From positions 1 through 6,274 of the forward strand of contig JAKJAB010000218.1 in the NCBI GenBank assembly GCA_022707725.1: a stretch of 6,274 nt of DNA, read 5' to 3'. The position numbers were made by a program, and so were the translations under genes. This DNA comes from Chloroflexota bacterium. Its GTDB lineage: Bacteria > Chloroflexota > Anaerolineae > B4-G1 > SLSP01. Below, one piece after another: positions 1 through 5,484 of this stretch. The stretch's first letter is position 1. Each line of letters starts with the position of its first letter. Under the pieces are notes generated by a model. It was not told the DNA's origin, did no database searches, and was given only the letters and a program-made list of their open reading frames with translations.

Positions 1-789
1 GTGGCTGAGCTGCTTGAGCATCGGGACGGCGCTCAGATCGAGCGTGTTGCGCGTGTAGCTCTCGAAGGTGCGGATGCCGCGCTCGCAGAGAATGACGCGC
101 TGGTTGCCGTGCGAGAGGATGTACTCGGCGGCCATGAGCAGCTCTTCCATCGTGGACATCATCCCACGTTTGAGCAGCACCGGGCGCTGTGACTCGCCGA
201 CGGCGTGCAGCAAAGCGAAGTTTTGCATATTGCGCGCGCCGATTTGCAGGATGTCGGCGTAGGTTGTCACCAACGGCACCAGCTCGGGCGATGTCACCTC
301 GGTGACGATGAGCAGTCCGGTGAGGGAGCGCGCTTCGGCCAACAGCCGCAGTCCTTCTTCCCCAAGCCCCTGGAAACTGTACGGCGAACTGCGCGGCTTG
401 AACGCGCCGCCCCGCAGAATATGCCCGCCGCCCTGCCGCACGGCTTCCGCCGTCTCCAACAACTGCTCGCGGCTCTCCACCGAGCATGGCCCGGCGATAA
501 TCGTCAACGGCTTGCCGCCGATACTGACACCGTTGATCGGGACGACCGAATCTTGCGGGTGGAATTCGCGGCTGGCAAGCTTGAAAGGCCGTAGCACAGC
601 CACTGCCCGCTCCACGCCGGACATCCGTTCAATCTGCTCGCGGTCGATCGGGCGACCGTTCCCGATAACCCCGATGATAGTGCGCTCCTCTCCTGCCGAG
701 AGGTGCGTCGTACAGCCCATCCCCTCAATCCGAGCCGTCACATTCGCAATTTGCGCCGTCGTCGCGCCATGTTTCATGATAACGATCAT
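1..789 (-). CDS. aroF: DAHP synthase, type I-beta (3' end beyond window)
   Basis: 3-Deoxy-7-phosphoheptulonate synthase condenses phosphoenolpyruvate and erythrose 4-phosphate in the cytoplasm, the first step of the shikimate pathway to Phe, Tyr and Trp. The 263 codons present align without gaps to my recollection of the Thermotoga maritima enzyme (about 338 aa), so roughly 75 C-terminal residues are missing. Residues 1-70 form the ferredoxin-like regulatory domain (starts MIVIMKHGAT), which in T. maritima mediates Tyr/Phe feedback. The barrel follows, with AGPCSVE (metal-ligand Cys102), KPRSSPYSFQG (131-141), IGARNMQNF (183-191), LLKRGMMST and LCERGIRTFE. The other metal ligands (His, Glu, Asp) lie in the missing part. 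The ATG at 787-789 is preceded at 6 nt by GGGAGGA (796-802). It is the third structural gene of the operon, 83 bp after pheA. The family call is firm; allosteric behaviour is inferred. Confidence 0.96.
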   Translation of the reverse strand, partial: MIVIMKHGATTAQIANVTARIEGMGCTTHLSAGEERTIIGVIGNGRPIDREQIERMSGVERAVAVLRPFKLASREFHPQDSVVPINGVSIGGKPLTIIAGPCSVESREQLLETAEAVRQGGGHILRGGAFKPRSSPYSFQGLGEEGLRLLAEARSLTGLLIVTEVTSPELVPLVTTYADILQIGARNMQNFALLHAVGESQRPVLLKRGMMSTMEELLMAAEYILSHGNQRVILCERGIRTFESYTRNTLDLSAVPMLKQLSH

Positions 790-819
790 TGCTTTTCCTC
801 CCATAGCTGTTTTTTTGAT

Positions 820-878
820 GGAGTATGAAGTATGGAGTATGTTCTCCCCCCTTACTCCCTACTCCTTACTCCCTACTC
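820..878. repeat. Inverted arrays of degenerate 7-bp repeats between pheA and aroF
   Basis: On the plus strand, three units of the type GGAGTAT/GAAGTAT (820-840) are followed by a short C-rich gap and four units alternating CTTACTC and CCTACTC (851-878). The two arrays are inverted relative to each other, so the mRNA can form an interrupted hairpin of about 20 bp (GGAGTA against TACTCC, three times over, with single mismatches and one wobble). The pheA stop codon (873-875) lies in the last unit. No U-tract follows on the minus strand, so this is not an ordinary terminator. A role in mRNA stability or simple repeat expansion is possible. Confidence 0.8.
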
Positions 879-1712
879 CCGCTCTTCAACCACTGGCGTG
901 GTCGCCGCCGGGTACGAACCCAACAATTTGACGAACGAAGAATGGCGCAGCAAGCCCATCAGCGCCGCTTCGCACGCCACATCCTGGCAATGTCCTTCGA
1001 AGTCCAGGTAGAACGTGTAGCGCCAGGGCTGGTTGAGGCGCGGGCGCGATTCGATCTTGGTGAGGTTGATGCCGCGCACCGCAAACTCGCCCATCGATTT
1101 GTACAGCGCGCCGGGGCTGTGCCGCGTGGAGAAGACGATGGACGTCTTCGGACGCTGCGCGCGCGGCGGATCCTCCAGTCCCATCACGAAAAAGCGTGTG
1201 TAGTTGAAGCGATAATCCTCGATGGCGCGATCCACAATTTCCAGACCGTACAGTTCCGCCGCCAGCGCGCTGGCGATGACGGCAACCTCCGGCTCCGGGT
1301 TGGCGGCCAGATCACGCGCGCTGCCCGCCGTATCGAAGGCTGGTTCTCCAGCGAGATCGTGGCGACTGAGATACTGCTGGCACTGCGCCAACGCCTGGGG
1401 ATGCGAGCGCACACGCTTGATGGCCTCGCGTTTCGTTCCCGGCGCAGCCATCAGCATGTGATGAACGTGCAGGATGACTTCGGCGTTGATGCGCAAATCC
1501 CGCTCCAACAGCAACTCATACGCCCCTGCCACCGATCCGGCGACGGCGTTCTCCACCGGCAGCATCGCAAAGTTGACCTGGCCGTTTTCTACCAGCGGAA
1601 ACAATTCGTCCAATGTGTGACATGGCACACTTTCCACCGTCGGCCCAAAATACTGCCGCACAGCCTCTTCCGAATACGCTCCGGCAACGCCTTGAAAAGC
1701 CACTTTGACCAT
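873..1712 (-). CDS. pheA: Prephenate dehydratase with ACT domain
   Basis: Monofunctional prephenate dehydratase (279 aa, the usual size) converts prephenate to phenylpyruvate, the committed step of Phe synthesis in the cytoplasm. The catalytic domain spans about residues 2-180: VAFQGVAGAYSEEA at the N-terminus, LPVENAVAGSV (51-61), and the catalytic TRF motif in NYTRFFV (170-176; Thr172). The C-terminal ACT domain (about 190-270) has GALY (201-204) and the Phe-binding ESRP motif (221-224), so feedback inhibition by Phe is expected. It lacks a fused chorismate mutase domain, which the upstream aroH gene supplies. The ATG is preceded at 5 nt by a GGAGGGAGGA ribosome site (1718-1727). The last codons run into a 7-bp repeat array that provides the TAG stop. 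The gene follows aroH after 101 bp, with aroF 83 bp downstream. Confidence 0.97.
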   Translation of the reverse strand: MVKVAFQGVAGAYSEEAVRQYFGPTVESVPCHTLDELFPLVENGQVNFAMLPVENAVAGSVAGAYELLLERDLRINAEVILHVHHMLMAAPGTKREAIKRVRSHPQALAQCQQYLSRHDLAGEPAFDTAGSARDLAANPEPEVAVIASALAAELYGLEIVDRAIEDYRFNYTRFFVMGLEDPPRAQRPKTSIVFSTRHSPGALYKSMGEFAVRGINLTKIESRPRLNQPWRYTFYLDFEGHCQDVACEAALMGLLRHSSFVKLLGSYPAATTPVVEERE

Positions 1713-1737
1713 AAGGTTCCTCCCTCCAAAGAATTAT

Positions 1738-1826
1738 GAGTTGCGAGTTAAGAGTTAAGAGTTAAGAGTTAAGAGTTAGGAGTTGCTGTTCGCCACTTGC
1801 TACTCGCTACTCGCTACTCGCTACTC
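1738..1826. repeat. Two opposed arrays of 7-bp repeats between aroH and pheA
   Basis: On the plus strand seven tandem units of GAGTTNN run from 1738 to 1786: GAGTTGC, four copies of GAGTTAA, GAGTTAG and GAGTTGC. After 12 bp come four perfect units of GCTACTC (1799-1826). GAGT in the first array faces ACTC in the second, so a periodic, imperfect hairpin is possible in the transcript. The aroH stop codon and last four sense codons lie inside the second array. Because 7 is not a multiple of 3, the TAG/TAA in the units recurs in every reading frame. Too short and spacerless for a CRISPR array. Confidence 0.9.
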
Positions 1827-2182
1827 GCCAAATCCGGCCTGAGTACACGCGCGTCACCCAGGTAGATGTGGTGGATATCTGCCTGCGCGCGATCCGTATT
1901 CCAGTGCAGCAACACGCGGATGCAACGCGGCAGGCTCCCGCGGACGGCCATTTCCTGCATACAGAGCAGTGGCGTGTTGCTCCACCCCATTTCGCGCGCG
2001 GCGACAGCAGGGTAAACGGCGTCCAGATCGGGCGTGGCGGTGAAAATCACGCTGGCGATATCGGCTATGTCAAGTGCGTTGGCCGCGACCATCTGCTCCA
2101 ACAACGCCCGCACCGCCGCCTTGATTGCCGCCGTCGTATTCTCCCCCACCGTAACCGCCCCCCGAATCCCCCGACACGCCAT
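1814..2182 (-). CDS. aroH: Chorismate mutase, AroH class
   Basis: Monofunctional chorismate mutase (122 aa) rearranges chorismate to prephenate, the entry to the Phe/Tyr branch. It matches the trimeric Bacillus subtilis AroH fold rather than the helical AroQ type: RGIRGAVTV (4-12; catalytic Arg7), ATPDLDAVYPAVAAREMGW (49-67; Arg63), CMQEM (74-78; Cys74 and Glu77), CIRV (87-90; Arg89) and HHIYL (104-108; Tyr107). These equal B. subtilis Arg7, Arg63, Cys75, Glu78, Arg90 and Tyr108, with a one-residue deletion after Arg63. The ATG is preceded by a GGAGGAGG-type site about 5 nt upstream. It is the first structural gene after the attenuator. Its last residues, ASSE, are encoded by 7-bp repeats, so the C-terminus may be an add-on from repeat growth. 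It should supply prephenate to the PheA encoded next. Confidence 0.96.
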   Translation of the reverse strand: MACRGIRGAVTVGENTTAAIKAAVRALLEQMVAANALDIADIASVIFTATPDLDAVYPAVAAREMGWSNTPLLCMQEMAVRGSLPRCIRVLLHWNTDRAQADIHHIYLGDARVLRPDLASSE

Positions 2183-2198
2183 CCCTTTCCTCCTCCCC

Positions 2199-2219
2199 GT
2201 CTACTGTCTACCGTCTCCC
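2199..2219. repeat. Three degenerate 7-bp units upstream of aroH
   Basis: GTCTACT, GTCTACC and GTCTCCC lie in tandem on the plus strand, between the leader terminator and the aroH ribosome site. The unit differs in sequence from the arrays in the next two spacers but keeps the same 7-bp period and a TAG on the minus strand in two of three units. With only three imperfect copies this is weaker than the other arrays. Confidence 0.5.
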
Positions 2220-2228
2220 GCCAGACAC

Positions 2229-2264
2229 AAAAAAAAGACGTAGAGCGGGTCGCTCTACGTCTTT
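2229..2264 (-). terminator. Intrinsic terminator of the aro leader (attenuator)
   Basis: A perfect 14-bp stem (arms 2251-2264 and 2234-2247, loop ACC on the minus strand) is followed by a run of eight T on the minus strand (2229-2236, three of them in the stem). On the plus strand the downstream tract is poorer (GTCTTTGTTTTT), so the minus direction is favoured. It lies 19 nt after the leader ORF stop and about 46 nt before the aroH start. It would end transcription before the operon when the leader is translated without a stall, and would also end read-through from the LysM gene. The 5' arm is also the target of the antiterminator segment at 2309-2325. Confidence 0.93.
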
Positions 2265-2350
2265 GTCTTTGTTTTTGGGCTTACTACGCTACTTTTACCC
2301 TTTGCAACACAAAGGAGCCGACCCGGGTGGGACAGCTAAAATAAAAGTAG
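2246..2350 (-). promoter_or_regulatory. Attenuator: alternative antiterminator and anti-antiterminator RNA folds
   Basis: Fold A (attenuated state): CTACTTTTA (2342-2350, inside the aromatic codons) pairs over 9 bp with TAAAAGTAG (2289-2297). This encloses two hairpins, 2317-2336 (GCUG/CGGC and CCC/GGG with one U-U mismatch, loop ACCC) and 2299-2315 (CCUUUG/CAAAGG, 5-nt loop), leaving the terminator free. Fold B (antitermination): CGGGTCGGCTCCTTTGT (2309-2325) pairs with 2246-2255 and 2261-2266, 10 plus 6 bp with one bulged G and a 5-nt bulge. This consumes the 5' arm of the terminator. A ribosome stalled at codons 6-14 of the leader would block fold A and permit fold B. Pairings were read by eye; energies were not computed. 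Confidence 0.8.
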
Positions 2351-2379
2351 TAATAGCTAAACCAGTTTTTGCGCTGCAT
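2284..2379 (-). CDS. Aromatic-rich leader peptide (31 aa) of the aro operon
   Basis: This small ORF begins MQRKN, then WFSYYYFYF at residues 6-14, and ends in tandem in-frame stops TAG and TAA. Eight of nine consecutive residues are aromatic: one Trp, three Phe, four Tyr. This is the hallmark of a ribosome-mediated attenuator leader, as known for trp and phe operons. It is probably a sensor read by translation, not a functional protein. The start is uncertain. The ATG at 2377-2379 has a loose GGATAGG site 12 nt upstream. An in-frame ATG at 2407-2409 would give 41 aa but lies about 10 nt from the predicted transcript start and has no ribosome site. Either start passes through the same aromatic codons. 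The stop sits 19 nt before the terminator stem. I know of no named family for it. Confidence 0.88.
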   Translation of the reverse strand: MQRKNWFSYYYFYFSCPTRVGSFVLQRVKVA

Positions 2380-2425
2380 GATAATCTTTGGCCTATCCAG
2401 ATACGCCATCTGTCATATAGCTTAG

Positions 2426-2453
2426 ATAATACTCGATTTGTCAAAATTGTCAA
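2426..2453 (-). promoter_or_regulatory. Promoter of the aro leader and aroH-pheA-aroF operon
   Basis: On the minus strand a consensus -35 TTGACA (2448-2453) is followed after 16 bp by -10 TATTAT (2426-2431). Transcription should start near 2418-2419, just before the leader ORF. A second TTGACA lies 9 bp inside (2439-2444), making a short direct repeat, but is too close to pair with this -10. The promoter begins only 20 bp after the stop of the LysM gene. Confidence 0.8.
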
Positions 2454-2473
2454 AGGAGTGTGAGTGCGACTGT

Positions 2474-3469
2474 TCAATAATGAACTGACACCGGTGTGCC
2501 GATTTCCGCCCAGGCGTAGAGAAGGCTGGCTTCGTAAGTCCCCAGCACAATACAGCCATAAGAAATCGGCGAACCCAGATACCCCGCCCAGAGCGTCACG
2601 CCATTTTGCATGACCGGCAAAGCGTGGATGCCGTTTTCTGTCGATCCGGCCCAGTAGATGCCGAGCCAATACGGCATCCAGATGTCCCAGGTGGAGCCGT
2701 AAGCGTTGGGGAATTTACTTTGCACGCGGAACTCGCCGACGCGGGTGTAATACGGCGCGGCCCCACTGGACGCCACAAAGGAATAGATCAGTTGGTCACC
2801 CTGGTAGGCGTACAGATGCTGCTCGGAGAGATTGACCACGATGTACTTCCCTCCGCCAGAAGGGGGTGGCGCTTCCCCTGTCAAGCGCAACACCTGTCCG
2901 ACGTAGATGTTGGATGGGTTAGCAATCCCGTTCAAATAAGCCAATGCCGCTGGCGTGGTCTCGAAACGCAGCGCGATTTGGATCAATGTATCGCCGGGGC
3001 GCACGATGTAGGTATCGAGGTTGCTTGTTTCCGGATCAGGCGCTTGTACAGCGGCGCGTCCGGGGATGATCAAAGTTTGCCCGGCGTAGATCATATACTG
3101 GTTGGTCAGATCGTTAGCCTGGATCAAAGCCCATACGGTTATCCCGTGGCGCAAAGCGATGCCGCTCAAGGTATCGCCCGGCTGGACGACATAGCCATCC
3201 GTGGAAGGCGTCGGTTCCGGCGGCGGCGCGGGTTCGCCGGACGCGCCGGGGATGACCAACTCTTGCCCGACGTAGATGTAGATGCTGGTCAAGCCGTTCG
3301 CTGCCATGATCGCTTCCACCGTCGTGCCGTAGCGCAGCGATATGCGGAAGAGATTTTCGCCCGGTTGCACGACATGGACGATGGTTATCTGCGCCCGCGC
3401 GGCAAGAGGTGAAAACAGCGCGCACAACAACAGCAACAAGGTCAGGATTCTCACCGGAGTTGTCAACAA
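2474..3469 (-). CDS. Secreted L,D-transpeptidase-like protein with three LysM domains and YkuD
   Basis: Predicted exported cell-wall protein of 331 aa. A signal peptide occupies residues 1-27 (TTPVR, a Leu-rich core, AxA-type site ARA/Q). Three LysM peptidoglycan-binding domains follow at about 31-75, 93-137 and 153-197, each with a (V/Y)VxPG(E/D)(N/T)L-type start and a YxGQxLxIPG-like end, joined by Pro-rich linkers. A YkuD domain (about 208-330) starts KYIVVNLSEQHLYAY. It has the catalytic-type His282 in GIHALP and Cys306 in SYGCIVL; the family norm is SHGC. YkuD enzymes form 3-3 peptidoglycan cross-links or attach proteins to the wall; which applies here is not visible. The start is TTG at 3467-3469 with GAGGAG 9 nt upstream. 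A TTG at 3500-3502 would add 11 residues but has no ribosome site; a GTG at 3452-3454 is also possible. No terminator of its own is seen before the aro promoter. Confidence 0.9.
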   Translation of the reverse strand: MLTTPVRILTLLLLLCALFSPLAARAQITIVHVVQPGENLFRISLRYGTTVEAIMAANGLTSIYIYVGQELVIPGASGEPAPPPEPTPSTDGYVVQPGDTLSGIALRHGITVWALIQANDLTNQYMIYAGQTLIIPGRAAVQAPDPETSNLDTYIVRPGDTLIQIALRFETTPAALAYLNGIANPSNIYVGQVLRLTGEAPPPSGGGKYIVVNLSEQHLYAYQGDQLIYSFVASSGAAPYYTRVGEFRVQSKFPNAYGSTWDIWMPYWLGIYWAGSTENGIHALPVMQNGVTLWAGYLGSPISYGCIVLGTYEASLLYAWAEIGTPVSVHY

Positions 3470-3478
3470 CGGAACACT

Positions 3479-3484
3479 CTCCTC
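3479..3484 (-). promoter_or_regulatory. Ribosome binding site that decides the LysM gene start
   Basis: GAGGAG on the minus strand lies 9 nt before the TTG at 3467-3469. It falls inside the longer reading frame that begins at 3502, which argues that the longer version is not the real start. The resulting N-terminus is a compact signal peptide without an acidic, Cys-containing extension. Confidence 0.55.
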
Positions 3485-3643
3485 AACGCACGGCGCCGAC
3501 AATGCATAGTTTTTCCAGACACAAATGAACTGTTTGGCGCTGGCTTGATTTTATACGAATGCATCGTTCGCGCAAACAGGCTGTCATTCACACTGCGGTC
3601 TCAACAGCATATTCTAAAGATTTGGCATATCGCGTCGAACCAG

Positions 3644-3669
3644 GCATCCTGTCATCAATTATCGGATGC
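3644..3669. promoter_or_regulatory. Inverted repeat upstream of the CHAT promoter, possible operator
   Basis: GCATCC (3644-3649) and GGATGC (3664-3669) form a perfect 6-bp inverted repeat with a 14-bp spacer, so half-sites are 20 bp apart centre to centre, about two helical turns. It lies 18 bp before the -35 of the CHAT promoter. A repeat this short can arise by chance. Confidence 0.25.
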
Positions 3670-3687
3670 GGGTCACGCTAATTTCGT

Positions 3688-3715
3688 TTGACACGCTGAC
3701 AACCCATACTATACT
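3688..3715 (+). promoter_or_regulatory. Promoter of the CHAT gene
   Basis: TTGACA (3688-3693), a 16-bp spacer and TATACT (3710-3715) form a good sigma70-type promoter. A start near 3722 would give a leader of about 70 nt before the ATG at 3793. The same 16-bp spacing is seen at the aro promoter. Confidence 0.7.
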
Positions 3716-3792
3716 TTTCTACAAATCCTCAGGGCTACCCAATGTGAGCCGAAAGATACAAAGCGTTTCCAGCCTTTGAAAGGAGGTCGCTC

Positions 3793-5457
3793 ATGGCGCT
3801 CGAGCAGCTTGGATCGCGCGAAGATTATCAGATTGTAGAAATCCGCGTCTTCGTTTCGACAGACGCGGGGCAGACCTATCCCGTGGAACTGGACGTGGAA
3901 GGGTGGCGCAGGTTTCCAGCAGGCACGCTCCAACTGGATCAGGCGTACCTGCTCGGACTGGCGGCAGACCCCAAAGCGTATGGTCGCGCGTTGGGCGAAA
4001 TGCTGTTTTCCGACGCGGCGATCGGAGACGCCTACCGGGAGATGATCGCCGCCATCGAAGCCCGTGGCCTCCCTATGCGGTTGCGCTTACGCCTTGACCC
4101 CACCGAGCTGGAAAAGCTTGGCTGGGAACGCATCTTGATGCCGTTGGGGGGTGACTGGCAGCCCCTGGCGGCAACGGCTGACACGCCTTTTTCGCGCTTT
4201 GTGCTGGCGCAACGGTGGGAACGGCCCGCCCCGATCACCGGGCGCCCCCTGCGTGTGCTTGCCATCCTGGCCTCCCCGGCCAAACTGGATGCGTATCAGC
4301 TCGACCCTATCTCCCCCGAAGAGTGCCAGGCTGTGCACACCCTGTTGGACGGACTCCCCGAAGTGACCGTCACCTATCTGGAATCGGGTACGGCTGCCCC
4401 ACCCACCCTGACTGCGATACGGGCTGCATTGACCGCGGGCCACCACCTGATTCATTTCCTCTGCCATGGCGCGCAAACCGCCAGGGGTAACGTCCTCTAC
4501 CTGGAAGCCGCTCGCCTGATCGAGGCATTCAAACTCGCTGCTAACCCGCCGGCCCTGACGTTCCTCGCCGCCTGTGAAAGCGCCGCGCGCAGCCGTGGCG
4601 ATGCCCTTGTCCCCCTCGGCCCTGCGCTGGTCGAGCGCGGTGGCGTGCAAGCCGTGGTGGCGATGGCAGACCGGATTGGCCTGAAAACGGCGCGACTGTT
4701 CACCGGTCAATTTTACACGCGACTGCTGAACCATGGAGTGGTCGATTTAGCGATGAACGAAGCCCGCGCCCTGGTGCAGGACGAATGGGACTGGGGCGTG
4801 CCGGTGCTGTTCAGCCGGTTGTTCGACAACCAACTGATCGATTTTCCCATCGGGCAGTTCTACGATACCTACCTGAGCCACACCGACCGCGCTTATCTGG
4901 CCGTGGACGAGGCGTTGGCCGCCGCGCGCCGGCAAGAATACGGCGGAACGCTGGTGGATGATCTGGAACGACTGATCAAGGAACTGAGCAAGAGCCACGG
5001 GGTGTTGGTGGACGTCGCCTCCAAGTTCCGCCGCGTCGGCAGCGATCCAAACACCTTTGCCCAACGCTTCGATGAGTTTTACGCTGACTTCAAGGACTAC
5101 TACGATCGGCAGTCCTGGGTCGAAGAGGAGACCTCATGCCGACAAATTCGCGAGCTGGGCTATCAGGTGCTGCCAAAAGTAAGACCTTTGCTGCGCGATG
5201 ATATTTTCGATCAACTGCAACAGGAACTCGGTTTGTTGGGAGACGCCGACCGCGCGCTTCTACAGCAGTTTCGCGAATATCTCGAGGCCATGAACGCAGC
5301 CGTCGAAGCCATTTACACAGGAATATGCGGCAGCGATATCGCAGAGGCGATCCGCTTGAAACGAGACTTCGAGGCGCAGATCAGCCCCAGCTTCCGACGC
5401 AGCAAAGAGATGTTCGAACGCATGAACAGCAGCGTGACAGCGGTTATGGCAGCATAA
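3793..5457 (+). CDS. CHAT domain (caspase-like) protein with helical C-terminal extension
   Basis: A 554-aa protein with a CHAT domain, a clan CD caspase-like protease fold. Residues 1-140 match the region usually found before CHAT, including LRLRLDPTELEKLGWERIL (97-115; the family often has PWE here). The CHAT core spans about 150-350. It carries HFLCHG (His225) and LTFLAACES (Cys261), the expected catalytic dyad, followed by GGVQAVVAMADRIG (283-296) and FYTRLLNHGVVDLAMNEAR (307-325). Residues 355-554 are charged, probably mostly helical, and match no family I recognise; no TPR, signal peptide or membrane segment is seen. The start is fixed by AAAGGAGG 6 nt upstream. It has its own promoter, a divergent left neighbour and a convergent right one, so it is probably transcribed alone. 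CHAT proteins can act in conflict or cell-death systems (for example Craspase), but no partner is visible. The substrate is unknown. Confidence 0.88.
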   Translation: MALEQLGSREDYQIVEIRVFVSTDAGQTYPVELDVEGWRRFPAGTLQLDQAYLLGLAADPKAYGRALGEMLFSDAAIGDAYREMIAAIEARGLPMRLRLRLDPTELEKLGWERILMPLGGDWQPLAATADTPFSRFVLAQRWERPAPITGRPLRVLAILASPAKLDAYQLDPISPEECQAVHTLLDGLPEVTVTYLESGTAAPPTLTAIRAALTAGHHLIHFLCHGAQTARGNVLYLEAARLIEAFKLAANPPALTFLAACESAARSRGDALVPLGPALVERGGVQAVVAMADRIGLKTARLFTGQFYTRLLNHGVVDLAMNEARALVQDEWDWGVPVLFSRLFDNQLIDFPIGQFYDTYLSHTDRAYLAVDEALAAARRQEYGGTLVDDLERLIKELSKSHGVLVDVASKFRRVGSDPNTFAQRFDEFYADFKDYYDRQSWVEEETSCRQIRELGYQVLPKVRPLLRDDIFDQLQQELGLLGDADRALLQQFREYLEAMNAAVEAIYTGICGSDIAEAIRLKRDFEAQISPSFRRSKEMFERMNSSVTAVMAA

Positions 5458-5484
5458 CCGGGAAAGGCGGTCAAAACCAGTATC

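Larger units (their letters stand above)
3503..3792. other. Divergent spacer between the LysM and CHAT genes
   Basis: No convincing ORF or RNA gene is visible in these 290 bp. The right half carries the plus-strand promoter (3688-3715), the CHAT 5' leader and its ribosome site AAAGGAGG (3779-3786). For the minus-strand LysM gene the best -10 candidate is TATAAA at 3550-3555, but no good -35 lies at the right distance, so its promoter is unresolved. A 6-bp inverted repeat is listed separately. Confidence 0.6.

Noticed and set aside
825..1739. Long plus-strand open frame opposite pheA
   Set aside because: It is antisense to a clear prephenate dehydratase, has an Arg/Gln-rich composition typical of shadow frames, and runs through the repeat arrays at both ends.
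1738..1826. Repeat array considered as a CRISPR
   Set aside because: The units are 7 bp, directly tandem, without spacers, and switch orientation.
2234..2271. Terminator considered as serving the plus strand
   Set aside because: No plus-strand gene lies upstream, and the T-run is clean only on the minus strand.
2321..2336. Plus-strand GGGTGGGAC resembles the T-box core, and GACAGCTAA resembles part of the c-di-AMP riboswitch
   Set aside because: The rest of either element is missing, the plus strand leads only into the antisense of the LysM gene, and the same bases are explained by the minus-strand leader ORF and its hairpins.
2263..2463. 66-codon plus-strand open frame across the leader region
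   Set aside because: No ribosome site, no recognisable domain, and it overlaps the promoter, leader ORF and terminator of the opposite strand.
3467..3502. Longer LysM protein starting from TTG at 3500-3502
   Set aside because: No ribosome site precedes it, while GAGGAG is well placed for the TTG at 3467-3469, which also gives a normal signal peptide. Not excluded.
5458..5484. Search for a terminator between the convergent CHAT and pgi genes
   Set aside because: Only 27 bp, with no stem followed by a T-run on either strand.
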